In this document: one piece after another, positions 50,893 to 61,424 of the stretch
Layout of the letters: the number at the start of each line of letters is the position of its first letter
How positions within the stretch are numbered: position 1 is the first letter of the stretch
From: Batkoa obscura
Lineage: Eukaryota > Entomophthoromycota > Entomophthoromycetes > Entomophthorales > Batkoaceae
Assembly (NCBI GenBank): GCA_030770535.1
Contig: JASVEC010000010.1
Location: forward strand, 186,001-250,000
DNA: 64,000 nt
Reading direction: 5' to 3'
Notes under the pieces: generated by a model
The model's database searches: none
Seen by the model: only the letters and a program-made list of their open reading frames with translations
Told to the model about the DNA's origin: nothing
Position numbers and translations under genes: made by a program

Positions 50893-53229
50893 TTAGGTAT
50901 TTGGTTCATTATTATTTGTATCGCTTTTCTCATTATTTTCTTCTTTTCGGTCTTCATCCTTTTTGTTAATTAAATTCCCTATTACATTTGTTTCATCAAT
51001 TTGATTTTCAATTTTCTTTATCGATAGAGCAAGCTCTTTGACTGAGTTTAATATTGTATTAATAGAGTTCGATAACTTTTCATTTTTGATTAGTTTCTTT
51101 TGTGGTAGTTGATCTGAATTTTTTAAATTTAACTCATCATGTAAACCATATATGGATTTCCAATAAAAAAGATTCATAATTGTTAACAAAATCAATACCA
51201 CAGTGAGAGAATATGACTGTGGTAAATCATTAATATATTCTGCCACATCATTAAATGACTTTGATGCTAGATTCATCATAGCTGTCACTCCCGTAACGGT
51301 GCTATTTTGCTCAGGACCATTACTCTGATTACCGGTTTCTTCTTTCGGGGATGTGTTAATTTCATTGCTTCCTTTTTTACTTATTTGTGGAATAGAGGAA
51401 TCTAATAAATCAGATTTACCACTCAGGTATTTTTGTATCTCATTGTCAAATTCTTTAAAGTAAGTTTGGTTCCCATCTGTTATGCCTTTTTCTATTGCTG
51501 ACTTAAGCCAAGACGATTTTAGCCATTCACTGCCCCCAGTAACTACAACACGGGTTCCTCCTAAACCATCATTCATCATACAGAATCGTATTTTGGCTCT
51601 AAAAGATGAACCAGAGGGAACATCTAAGGATTCTACTGAGCTTTCAATGGTAGCATGATTTGGGAAATCAAAACCAACTTGCCTTTCCGTGACAATGCAC
51701 CTTGTTGACTTGGGTCCTAATGGATTTGTTAATGGCTTCACATACGTGATTTTACGTACTGGCCCATCCCACGGTTCCACTTTAACATCTGAATTAAACT
51801 TCGATAAAAATCTATAAAGCCACTCGGTTTTTTCTCCGAAAATCAAATTATAAAATTCACTAAGCTGCATATGTATAACTTTATCCAAAACCTTTGTATC
51901 AAGATGGCCAGTGTAATAGCACGGACATAAAGTTGCTTCGTCAGCTGTTTTGCTATTAGAGCTTTCAAAATCAAACTCTTTGCTGTTTGATGGCTCAGTT
52001 GAAATTGCAGCTGGATATAGGTTTACTGATTCTTGGTTTTTGTGAGTTATATCTAATGTAGGAAAATAAGAATCTTCAGTATTTTCGATAGTCTCTAGTT
52101 CCGATCTAAACGTATCAATTGATTTTTCTGTATTATTTGATGACGGACGTTTTAGATTTGTTCGAATATCTTTCCATAAGTTAAGTAGCTGCATGACCAC
52201 TGAGTCCCTATTTCTAAAAGAAGTAAACATGTATTTACGATGTAGTGTGTTGACCTGGATAGCACTTGGGATTACATAAGCCACATGTCTTTTCTCTATG
52301 AATACGATTTCAGAAAAAGGTATTGATATCTAGAAAGGGATTTAATATTGTAAATGTGATTCAAACTATTAAAACAAATTACCCTATTAACCCAGCCAAA
52401 AAGATTAGAATGAAATGAGACAAAGTTTTGAGTTACATAAAGTCTCCCTTGTACCAAAGTTCCTTTTTGAAGTGCACAACCGTAATCTATAATTTAATTT
52501 AATAAAGCAAAGTAATAAAGTATTGATAATATTACCAGAAACTAAAAGCTCAGATAATGGCATTGTTGGGAAGAGCGTATGAAAGTCGGAATTTTTTTTC
52601 TTGCTAACAGAATCCATATGAATCGCTTCATTTTGCGTTTGCGAACTTGAGTTATTAATACTAATCGAATCGCTTTGATCTCCATTTTTATCCTTTTTTG
52701 AATTCAAATTTTCTTCATCCATGTTATTTATATTAGCTGATTCATTTTTATGGTTTTCTAAACTTTCAGGTTCTTTTGGATCAATTGTTTTAGTTAATTC
52801 ATTAGAACCCTTCAGATCCAGGCTTGTTTCCGAACTTTTGTCAGATCTTTTATCACCATTTAGAGTTTTGATCAATTCATCTGTTAATGACAATGGGGAA
52901 CCTGGAGAAAACTCAAAAGGGTTGGCGTTACGAGGGAGAGATTTAGTAGTTAAATTAGGAATCATAGGCTTTGAAGGCTTTGCTTTGGCTAAAGGTAAAG
53001 TAAGCCCGTTACCTTGAATTTTAATTTTAGGGGTACTGAGTTGCTTTTTTTCCTCCGTCTCTTCGGCTATATGTGCTGACTGTGGCTCTTTTATATTAAT
53101 GTCCGATTGCGGCGATAAGGGGAAGCCTGGTGTACTAGGTGAATAAGGTAATGGTGCAAGCTTTTGTTTTGATTTCTTGCTGCCTCCGTTTACTGGTCCG
53201 GCAATTTTTAATTCATCTGAACTGGACAT
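50893..53229 (-). CDS. GRAM-VASt sterol transfer protein (Lam/Ysp, Aster type)
   Basis: Three exons (52536-53229, 52383-52486, 50893-52329) join to 744 aa. After a Ser/Pro-rich disordered N-terminus comes a GRAM domain: FPTMPLSELLVS, DYGCALQKGTLVQGRLYVTQ, FHSNLFGWV, IPFSEIVFIEKR and IPSAIQVNTLHRKYMFTSF. A VASt sterol-binding domain follows with FYNLIFGEKTEWLYRFL, VKPLTNPLGPKSTRC and GGTRVVVTGGSEWLKSSWLK. One membrane span (YSLTVVLILLTIMNLFYW) lies near the end, before an acidic tail. Family members sit in the ER at membrane contact sites and move sterol between plasma membrane or mitochondria and ER. The start chosen is MSSSDEL; an upstream in-frame Met exists but gives an atypical extension. 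Confidence 0.9.
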
Positions 53230-53741
53230 TTTATAGAACAACAATCTAAAAAAAATAAACTTTAAATTTATGGTTTCCACTTTTATGCTATTTCAAATTA
53301 ATTAATTACATAAAAAACAAAATTTCAAAGCCAATAGAATAAAGCTAAGCGCCAAGTTTCAACATTTGGTTATTTTTTAATTCGCTATGTAATCCTAACT
53401 TTAGGGAGGGGAGAAATTCCTTTACTTTTCTTAATCCTTTTTGACTGATTCATAACCCTGAATACATTTATACTAACCTTTATTTAAACAGTTGATATAA
53501 CAATATTATTTCAGCGCATCTTTTAAAACCTTCTTAAAATGACTGCCAAAGGTTAGCATAAAATTTGTAAAAAATACACTTTTTTGGATCTTGAAAAATA
53601 CTTCAAGGTTTGATGCTAAGAAACATAATAGCTGTCATAAAATCTCTTGATTTGATTTATCGTTCTAATTTCCTATTAGATCAAAAGTCAAAAAACTAGA
53701 AACATAAAATTAAAAAAACAATATTATAATAAAGCTTTTTA
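53230..53741. other. Intergenic, nothing recognised
   Basis: This holds the promoter side of the sterol transporter gene and the 3' side of the repeat-protein gene. No other signal is seen. Confidence 0.45.
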
Positions 53742-54293
53742 TTAATAACTATAAGTATAACAATTAGTAGGGCTTACAGTAATACATTTGGTTTCATAAT
53801 CAGTAACTAATACAGTTGATGTAACAGTTCCAGTTGAGCAATCTTTTGTGTAGCAAGTAGTAGGCTTAACGGTAATAGTTTTAGTATCAGTATTTGTCAC
53901 AGTCGAGGTTGAAGTAACCGTATCAGTGGGGCAGTGCTTAGTAGAACAGGTAGTAGGCTTAACGGTAATAGTTTTAGTATCAGTATTTGTCACAGTCGAG
54001 GTTGAAGTAACCGTATCAGTGGGGCAGTGCTTAGTAGAACAGGTGGTGGGCTTAATAGTTATAGTTTTAGTATCAGTATTTGTCACAGTCAAAGTCGAGG
54101 TTACTGTACTAGTAGGACAGTATTTAGTATGACAAGTAGTAGGCTGAACCGTGATTGTTTTAGTATTGGGACAAGTAATGATTATCGTAGATGTAGTAGT
54201 ATTTGTAGGACAATATTTTGGTTTACATTTCTCGATTTTATGAGAGTTCAATCTTAAAGAAATTGCGAGAACTAAAGTTAAAATTTTATACAT
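53742..54293 (-). CDS. Secreted Thr/Cys-rich repeat protein, 183 aa
   Basis: A hydrophobic N-terminus (MYKILTLVLAISL) fits a signal peptide. The rest is about five tandem repeats of 31 residues, with the pattern C-P-T-x-T-V-T-S-T-x-T-V-T-N-T-D-T-K-T-I, then T-V-K-P-T-T-C-x-T-K-x. Two middle repeats are identical in protein and almost identical in DNA (93-bp unit), so the array is young or homogenised. Each unit has two cysteines, and the many threonines could be O-mannosylated. The protein is probably a cell-wall or extracellular mucin-like protein; no GPI signal is visible at the C-terminus (NCYTYSY). It resembles the Thr-rich stalks of fungal adhesins but has no ligand-binding domain. Confidence 0.75.
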   Translation of the reverse strand: MYKILTLVLAISLRLNSHKIEKCKPKYCPTNTTTSTIIITCPNTKTITVQPTTCHTKYCPTSTVTSTLTVTNTDTKTITIKPTTCSTKHCPTDTVTSTSTVTNTDTKTITVKPTTCSTKHCPTDTVTSTSTVTNTDTKTITVKPTTCYTKDCSTGTVTSTVLVTDYETKCITVSPTNCYTYSY

Positions 54294-55101
54294 TAATTTT
54301 ATAAATAATCGAAAAGTAGTTTAAATTTAATTCTGTTATTCTGTTATTGTTAGTTTTATACTTTAATTTTCATATCTCTTCACTTAACTTGTCATCATTA
54401 TAGTTTTAATGCTCTTTATCATCATAGCTTTAGTATTTTGAAATTTCAGTAATAAAAGGATTTCCTTTAACTTTCATTAAAATTCCAATATAGACAGAGA
54501 AGTGATAAATTAAAGAACACACTGCTATTTCTTATTATAAAACTTGTTTTTCACATAATATAAATTAATTTTAATTTAACTTTTAATTTACTCCATGATA
54601 AATAAATAACTTATTGAGATCAAGTAAAGTCTTGAGAATTAAGAAAATATTATAAAGCAAGTTCAAATTTTACATCATTTGAATAGAATTAAGGTTTTCT
54701 AATAGCTACTATTTCTAAAAATACATTTTGAGCTCTTTATTTATTAATTATAAGTATTCTGATTAAAATATAGCTGATTAAGACAAATCATAATAGCTAT
54801 TTTTAAATTATACAAAGATTGATTGATTCTTTGTACCAACTTCAAATCTTATTGTTACTTTGGATTTCGATTTATATGTAATAATTCTTTAATCTCGAAA
54901 TCAAATGTAAAATAAATTAAGTATTTTAAAATTAGCTATAAGACAATTATATATAATTTTTAGTAAAACATGTCATATTATTGTATTGTAATCAGTTTGA
55001 GAAGATTATGTATAAAAGAGAAGATTTTTAATCCAAGAAAATTAAAAACATTTAATATTTAAACAGACATTGAGGTTAATTTTTAACATCTAACAAGTAC
55101 A
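54294..55101. other. Divergent intergenic region between two secreted-protein genes
   Basis: About 0.8 kb, AT-rich. It should hold promoters for both the repeat protein (minus) and the 55-aa secreted peptide (plus). Confidence 0.45.
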
Positions 55102-55269
55102 ATGAAATTTTTAGCTATAGTTTTCTTTGCCTCTTCAATCCTTTCTCAAGACTTGATAAATGATTGGAAACCTCCACATTGCCCTCCACGTCCAACTACC
55201 TATGTTACTAGCACTACTACTACATATGTTACTAAAACCGAAACTAAGCCTTGTCCAACTTGGTGGTAA
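55102..55269 (+). CDS. Small secreted Thr/Pro-rich peptide, 55 aa
   Basis: This gene is very short but well formed. The ATG at 55102 starts MKFLAIVFFASSILSQD, a clear signal peptide with likely cleavage after Ser-Gln or nearby. The mature part of about 38 residues has PPHCPPRPTTYVTSTTTTYV and ends KPCPTWW. The CPP/CPT and T-rich patterns recall the neighbouring repeat protein, which lies 0.8 kb away on the opposite strand, so both may belong to one secreted family. Only two cysteines are present. Function is unknown; a cell-wall or effector-like role is speculation. Confidence 0.6.
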   Translation: MKFLAIVFFASSILSQDLINDWKPPHCPPRPTTYVTSTTTTYVTKTETKPCPTWW

Positions 55270-55709
55270 TTAGCTTAATAATTGTGCTATTATACCTTAA
55301 CAAGGTTTATCAAGTTTTCTAATAAATCTTAATTTAACTATGTTTGTGTTATCTGGTTTTTTTATGATTTTTTAGATGTTTATGTTTTTAATGTATATTT
55401 TAATAGAGGTTTTTAAATTTAAATCGGTTATAAAACACTATTAAGCAGAATAGTAATAATATTTATAAGCTATATTAGAATATACTACTAACAATGAATT
55501 TATTGTATATTTGGTAAGTGTCTTTTGAATCATAAGCTAATAAATGTTAATAGTTTTTGTGAAAATAATTTAATATGCTGTTTGTATAATGCGTCAAAAA
55601 TAGCTAAGTAAAAACCTTATCATCGTTAATTGAAATAAAATAAATCATGATAATCATTAACTATACTATTATTTAATATGTCTATTAATTTACAAATACT
55701 CAATAATTA
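55270..55709. other. Convergent intergenic region
   Basis: The 3' sides of the 55-aa peptide gene and the mitochondrial carrier gene face each other here. Nothing else is seen. Confidence 0.45.
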
Positions 55710-56876
55710 TCAAAAAGGATTTTTATAAGTAACAGGACCAAAGTGATTGGAAATAAACTCATAACAAAGAAAACCAACTGCAGTAGAAGGAACAGCTTTG
55801 TACAGAGAATTACCGAATCCTTTAAAGAAAAAATTCCTTGCACCTTCCCTTTTGATAAGCTTGAGTATTTGCTTTGCGGTGCCACTATAAAGTTTTTTGA
55901 AATAGGGCTGATTAATTTCCATTTTGCCAGCCCTTACTAACAGTATTGTTCTGGCTTTTTCTAAAGGGTAGTCTATAAATTGGAATCCTGTCCCAGCTAT
56001 AATTCCTGATGCTACAACTATACTTCCTTGTTTAAATACTTGACCCCAAGTTAGTTTTGTTTCAGGTGCTTTTATTATACCGTAATGATCTGTCAAATAT
56101 CTTTTGCTATTTTCAAACAATCCAAAAAAGGCTGCAAATCCTAATGAATCCTAGTTCTTTTTAGTAAAAATTAAATGATAAATAATAATTATTACTTTTA
56201 CACAATTTAACAAAAACCCACGATAAGCTGCACTAACTCCCAACTGTTTCAATGTGGATTTATAATACGTCGATATATTCCTATGCTTTCCATCTAACAG
56301 CTGCTTAGCCTCCATCCTTATTTTTATTGAGTCAAAAGGGGTTGCTATAATAGATTGTGAAAACCCAGCCATAAACCCAGCTAGATAAAAAGAAGTACTT
56401 TGGTCAAAATAATTCTTGAAGATGGGAAGTGTTTGATCATAAGTGGCAAATAGACTTATCCCAATAAACGAATTGATAAACATAGGTGGCAAAACATACT
56501 TTGGTATAAATTTCACCCCCTTTTTTTTGACCGCATGAGATATCAACCCAATAGATGTAGTTCGAAAATTAATTAATTGTCCACTTTTTTTTTTCATTTG
56601 TTCAGGTGGAACAAGCGCTCTGGCTAAATCTAAGTAATCTATTCTTATTGGCCTGAACAGTTTTATTGGGGCGCGAAACCAAAAATATAAAGGATACATG
56701 ATTACAGAACGAGCAATCCCAGTTAATACAGAAGAATATGGTGAATTTTTTATTTGGTTTATCGGGTCTATTTCTCCATTAAGTATTGGTGGTATGTTTA
56801 TTTCACAGTTGATATTTGTTTCAGCTAAGGCGTCTCTGTTTATTTCATCAGCTGTTACTTCCACACCTTCTGTCAT
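55710..56876 (-). CDS. Mitochondrial carrier family protein
   Basis: Two exons (56196-56876 and 55710-56150) join to 373 aa. Three carrier repeats can be traced. The second carries ATPFDSIKIRMEA and the third DYPLEKARTILLVRAG, both fitting the family P-x-D/E-x-x-K/R signature. The first repeat (VIMYPLYFWFRAPIKLF) has a degenerate signature. AYRGFLLNCVKDSLGFAAFF spans the splice junction and matches the usual turn between the even and odd helices of a repeat, which confirms the intron. An N-terminal extension of about 40 acidic residues is unusual for the family. The first ATG that fits is at 56876; the in-frame codons before it lack an ATG. The transported substrate cannot be told from sequence alone. 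Confidence 0.88.
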
Positions 56877-57042
56877 TATTAAAAAACGATTACTTGATAA
56901 GTTACCCAAAATAATTAAGTAATGAAGTTAGCCAATCGTAGTGCTTAATTCTACAACTAAAAATATTGTGAATGTCATTTTTCGTTTCTAACTTTGTCCA
57001 CTTTTTAAACTCTTCGAATTTTGAGCATCATGTAGAGCATAT

Positions 57043-57137
57043 GGAGATGTTTTTTTATTTCATCGCTTTTTCCATTTTTAAGTACTATTTGAGCGGAAGA
57101 ATTGTTAATAAGATTCTTAACCTAAAAACATATCCCC
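57043..57137 (-). mobile_element. MITE copy, reverse
   Basis: The ends are GGAGATGTTTTTTTATTTCA and ACATATCCCC. ATAT lies on the left and ATAC on the right. Confidence 0.88.
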
Positions 57138-57317
57138 ATACATTGTTCTAAATGTGATTTGTTAGTTCTTGAGTCAAATAAAAGGAACAATAAATATCAA
57201 AAAGGTAAGTTATAATATTTATTAGAAACAACAAAAACAAGATGAGAACAAAGCTAGATATTGATCTAAATTCATGACTTTAAAATATAAAGTTAACTAA
57301 AAAAGTAAAGCTTAAAA

Positions 57318-58082
57318 TTAAAAGCAATCACCAGCACCAGCACCGCAACCTCCATGTTGTAAGTCAAATTGACCAACTGTACCAAAGATTGACGTAAAAT
57401 TGTATTCTTTAGCAAACCCATCTTCAATAAAACTCTTATTTAAATATGCTTCGTAACCCTTTTTTCCGAATGATAAAGCAATAATTTTACCAAAATCAAA
57501 GCTCATGATAGCTCTCTTTGAGTTTTTGGTATCTGGGTGAACTGAGGTTAAGAAACACTTCAATAGATGATTGAGTAAAGCATAAGCAAGTACAATCAAT
57601 ATCCTATCTGTTAGATCAATGATTTTGTATAGTTTGAAGGTACCTTCGATGCTTGATTTAGCCATGTAGCTGCCTATATTCTCTTTACTGTAGATTATTT
57701 TACACATATCGCCTCTCAGTTTGATCGAAAATGTTTTATCATTGTTCATGGTATGAAGCTGCCACTCCATACTATTGATAGGTATCAAAGTTGCTATATT
57801 CTTTTCAACTCCATCCATGATCATAAACTTCATCTGAAGACTTTTTCCGGCCATTATCTCTTCAAAGTTCATTTGAACGTGTAGCTCATTACTATCGCAA
57901 AGTAGATAGATTTCTTGCCTATTGATTTTCATTTGGTATTTTTTACCAGCTGCATTAAGTATGTTCCAATAAAACTCATTATCTAAATTCAAATATGATA
58001 GCTTCAATGCATCTAAGTCGCCATTGCTTTCACTAGACCCGAATATCTTCTTGAAAAAATTCTCAACTGCGACTAAAACCAT
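57318..58082 (-). CDS. Unknown 254-aa protein, paralogue 1
   Basis: Intronless ORF. The ATG at 58082 (MVLVAVENFFKKIFG) gives 254 aa, exactly the length of the paralogue at 60264-61028. After the first 19 residues the two proteins are identical to the end. The fold pattern (alternating strands such as ATLIPINSMEWQLHTMNN and FKLYKIIDLTDRILIVLAYA, the last a hydrophobic helix) recalls tubby-C-like or LURP-type lipid-binding domains, but this is a weak impression. The C-terminus is striking: LQHGGCGAGAGDCF, a Gly/Ala stretch between two cysteines four residues from the end and further in. It could be a lipidation or metal site. Family not recognised. Confidence 0.75.
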   Translation of the reverse strand: MVLVAVENFFKKIFGSSESNGDLDALKLSYLNLDNEFYWNILNAAGKKYQMKINRQEIYLLCDSNELHVQMNFEEIMAGKSLQMKFMIMDGVEKNIATLIPINSMEWQLHTMNNDKTFSIKLRGDMCKIIYSKENIGSYMAKSSIEGTFKLYKIIDLTDRILIVLAYALLNHLLKCFLTSVHPDTKNSKRAIMSFDFGKIIALSFGKKGYEAYLNKSFIEDGFAKEYNFTSIFGTVGQFDLQHGGCGAGAGDCF

Positions 58083-58455
58083 GACTAAAATAACTATCAC
58101 TTACAACTGTTTTTTTGCCTTTTTATATTTTTTTTCTGATATATACGATATCACCCTATACTCACTTTTGTTCCATTAAAACTGCTATTAAATTCCAGAA
58201 CAATAAAATGGTCTTATATCAATCAAATAATAATAAACGGAACAGAACAATTAATTGCGAAATTTTAAGACCAATTACTCATAGTAATATGCTTTTAGTT
58301 TAATATTTGAAAAAATTAATAAATTACCACTATAATTTAATTAATTGTATCTTCTGCCATTACATCCTCGGTTTATTAAGCTACTCAAACTGGCTACAAT
58401 ATGAGTTTATTATGTTATATTGCATCCCTAGATTATCCTTAAAAATATGACTATT
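58083..58455. other. Intergenic, nothing recognised
   Basis: This holds the upstream side of paralogue 1. It shares no visible similarity with the upstream side of paralogue 2. Confidence 0.45.
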
Positions 58456-58553
58456 GGGGATGTATTTTTGTGTTTAAGAATTTTACTAACAAATTTTCCG
58501 CTCAAATAGCGCTTAAAAAATGGAAAAAATAATGAAGTCAAAAAAACACTCCC
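58456..58553 (+). mobile_element. MITE copy, forward
   Basis: It is close to the consensus (GGGGATGTATTTTTGTGTTT to AAACACTCCC). The flanks are TATT on the left and ATTA on the right, sharing only ATT. Confidence 0.92.
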
Positions 58554-59178
58554 ATTATATTTTTAAAACATGTTAAAAGAACAAAAAATAAGCAATCGTA
58601 TTTAAAGTTGCGGCAAAATACCTAAGGTTCTTACATGAAGGTATGATTTTTAAAGCTTACTAAACAAAAACAAAATAGTTCACCAATATTTTTATCTCAC
58701 CTGGCCTGATTATGAGTAAAAGCTAGGCTAAGCCAACCGTATCAAGGTTTTAATGTGAATATTAAAACTATGATAGTTGGAAACTTAGAATATCACATTA
58801 AAAGTCCTTTTTATTTTTATTCTTTAGTAATGCCATTGTAAAGTAAAGAAACACCGCTTTTAAGGAATATAAATTTATCGCTATTATAACAAAATACCTA
58901 CTACTTTATTTGGCAATTATATGCCTTCACCCTTTGACTGACATTTTATAGTTTTAACGAATATCTCAGTAATATAAATTATTTTTATAAACATCTAAAA
59001 GGGTCAACTCTAAGGTTGTGACTAATAGTATCCTTTTTTAAGTTGATCCGAAAAAAAAAGTAAGTATTATCCTTCAATTATCCTAACTAAATTATTGTTA
59101 AAAAGTTTAGTTTTAGTACTCTAGTAATTTATACAAGTAATCATCTTATCAAATAATTATAAATGTAAAAAAATATAT
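58554..59178. other. Intergenic, nothing recognised
   Basis: AT-rich sequence between two miniature elements. No gene signal. Confidence 0.4.
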
Positions 59179-59277
59179 GGGGATGTTCTTTTTGATTTCA
59201 TTACCTTTTCCATTTTTTAAGCGCTATTTGAGCGGAAAATTTGTTAGTAAAATTCTTAAACACAAAAATACATCACC
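59179..59277 (-). mobile_element. MITE copy, reverse
   Basis: The ends are GGGGATGTTCTTTTTGATTT and ATACATCACC, with ATAT on both sides. Confidence 0.92.
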
Positions 59278-59427
59278 ATATAATAGAAATAATAGAAAGG
59301 ATGGATTAATATTATAAATCCTTCTAGTGAATAACTATTGTATAGGCTACAAAATGTTTGTTACTTTCTATTAGTAGAATTTTCATAGCATTTTCAATAA
59401 ATTTAACTTTATTATATTTAACTAGTG

Positions 59428-59517
59428 AGGGTTTTTTTAGTTTCATTATTTTTCCATTTTTTAAGTGCTATTTGAGCAAAAAGATAGTACAATTCTTAAA
59501 TAAAAAAATACATTCCC
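59428..59517 (-). mobile_element. MITE copy, reverse, shortened
   Basis: AGGGTTTTTTTAGTTTCATT at the left lacks several bases of the usual end but matches the TAGTTTCATT of the 2.4-kb transposon. The right end is ATACATTCCC. AGTG lies on the left and AGTA on the right. Confidence 0.82.
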
Positions 59518-59733
59518 AGTATAAAATTTACATTCGGCTTTTAGAGTTTTTATGAATTAATGTAAGCTATAATAATTTAATGAATATAGAAAACAAATTA
59601 CATAAATACCAAAATCCCACTATGCTTGAAAGGACTTTATTTAAAATAACAAATTCGAACAAACATTATCAAAATATCAAAAAAAATGAAAAATGAAAAA
59701 GTATTGTCACTTAGAATTCTAAAATATAGATAT

Positions 59734-59832
59734 GTGAATGTTTTTTCTGGCTTCATTACTTTTTCCATCCTTTAAGCATTATTTGAGCGGAAATTTTATT
59801 AGTAAAACTCTTGAACCTAAAAATACATACCC
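59734..59832 (-). mobile_element. MITE copy, reverse
   Basis: The ends are GTGAATGTTTTTTCTGGCTT and ATACATACCC, with ATAT on both sides (59730-59733 and 59833-59836). Confidence 0.87.
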
Positions 59833-59836
59833 ATAT

Positions 59837-60263
59837 ATATCACTTAATATGATACATTCAATAATTTTTTTTTAGTATATTAAGCATTGTATTTTAGTAT
59901 ATTTAAATATTTAAACTTTTGTTTTATTTTATTGGATAATTGACTTAAAAAAAATCACATATTCAATAAATAGCATCAATTGACTAAAAGCTATATTATG
60001 TATTTTATTAAACAGAAAAAGAAATAAGCGATACTAATAGATAGCAAACATTGGCTGATAGAATTAAATAAGGGCCTTCAACTATTAAGTGCTTAAAGTT
60101 TATACCTGACCACCTAATTACAGATAAGACACGAAATTCTACAATTATTAATTATAGCTAAATAACGACAAAAAATAGAGTATACAATACATTTATCCTT
60201 TACCACATAATTAGTTTAAAATACTAAATAACTAAAATCATAAAATATAGAACATTAACACAA
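59837..60263. other. Intergenic, nothing recognised
   Basis: The sequence 3' of paralogue 2. Apart from about the last 10 bp before the stop codon it does not match the 3' flank of paralogue 1. Confidence 0.45.
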
Positions 60264-61028
60264 TTAAAAGCAATCACCAGCACCAGCACCGCAACCTCCA
60301 TGTTGTAAGTCAAATTGACCAACTGTACCAAAGATTGACGTAAAATTGTATTCTTTAGCAAACCCATCTTCAATAAAACTCTTATTTAAATATGCTTCGT
60401 AACCCTTTTTTCCGAATGATAAAGCAATAATTTTACCAAAATCAAAGCTCATGATAGCTCTCTTTGAGTTTTTGGTATCTGGGTGAACTGAGGTTAAGAA
60501 ACACTTCAATAGATGATTGAGTAAAGCATAAGCAAGTACAATCAATATCCTATCTGTTAGATCAATGATTTTGTATAGTTTGAAGGTACCTTCGATGCTT
60601 GATTTAGCCATGTAGCTGCCTATATTCTCTTTACTGTAGATTATTTTACACATATCGCCTCTCAGTTTGATCGAAAATGTTTTATCATTGTTCATGGTAT
60701 GAAGCTGCCACTCCATACTATTGATAGGTATCAAAGTTGCTATATTCTTTTCAACTCCATCCATGATCATAAACTTCATCTGAAGACTTTTTCCGGCCAT
60801 TATCTCTTCAAAGTTCATTTGAACGTGTAGCTCATTACTATCGCAAAGTAGATAGATTTCTTGCCTATTGATTTTCATTTGGTATTTTTTACCAGCTGCA
60901 TTAAGTATGTTCCAATAAAACTCATTATCTAAATTCAAATATGATAGCTTCAATGCATCTAAGTCGCCATTACCTTCATTTGGTCCGAATATTTTTCTAA
61001 TAATAGCTTGAAATTTAGATTTTATCAT
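60264..61028 (-). CDS. Unknown 254-aa protein, paralogue 2
   Basis: Intronless ORF starting at the ATG at 61028 (MIKSKFQAIIRKIFGPNEG). From residue 20 (NGDLDAL) to the stop the protein is identical to paralogue 1, and by eye the DNA is identical too over about 710 bp, silent positions included. The first 19 codons and both flanks differ. This is what gene conversion within the coding region would leave; a very recent duplication should also have copied some flank. The N-terminus keeps the KIFG...NGDLDAL pattern but is basic and not hydrophobic. The two proteins may therefore differ in location and share one function. Family not recognised; see paralogue 1 for visible features. Confidence 0.75.
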   Translation of the reverse strand: MIKSKFQAIIRKIFGPNEGNGDLDALKLSYLNLDNEFYWNILNAAGKKYQMKINRQEIYLLCDSNELHVQMNFEEIMAGKSLQMKFMIMDGVEKNIATLIPINSMEWQLHTMNNDKTFSIKLRGDMCKIIYSKENIGSYMAKSSIEGTFKLYKIIDLTDRILIVLAYALLNHLLKCFLTSVHPDTKNSKRAIMSFDFGKIIALSFGKKGYEAYLNKSFIEDGFAKEYNFTSIFGTVGQFDLQHGGCGAGAGDCF

Positions 61029-61424
61029 TGTATTTTTTATTAATTCTTTTTTTCAAGATTGTTAGTTTAGCCCCTTTTATACTTTAAAAATTATTAATTT
61101 TTATTTAAAGCCCACAGTGAGGACAATTGAGGTTTTAATTAGAAAGTTCGAATTTTCTTTTCATCAACTTATTTTAGTTTTAATCTAAATGAGCCTGAGT
61201 TTAACTGTTATGACATATTGGCATTTTATAATAATTTATATTTAACAGTTTAAACTTGTAAAGTATATAAAAATATTATTACTCTGTTAAATAAATATAA
61301 ATTAATTTGATAGTTAAAATTAATTAAAAATAGCAACTAAAAACATGAAGTAAAAAAATTAAAAATTTATAAGCGCTTTGAAGTTAGGACAATGTTAATA
61401 AAAAACAAATTTATAAAAAATTAA
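61029..61424. other. Intergenic, nothing recognised
   Basis: The sequence between paralogue 2 and the 3' end of the acyltransferase gene. No further signal. Confidence 0.45.

Noticed and set aside
53926-54257. Plus-strand ORFs opposite the Thr/Cys repeat protein
   Set aside because: They are shadows of the repeat array on the other strand; the minus-strand frame has the signal peptide and regular cysteines.
57318-58100. A hydrophobic signal anchor at the start of the 254-aa paralogue 1
   Set aside because: The extra residues before the Met at 58082 begin at a GTG codon; the ATG start gives the same 254-aa length as paralogue 2.
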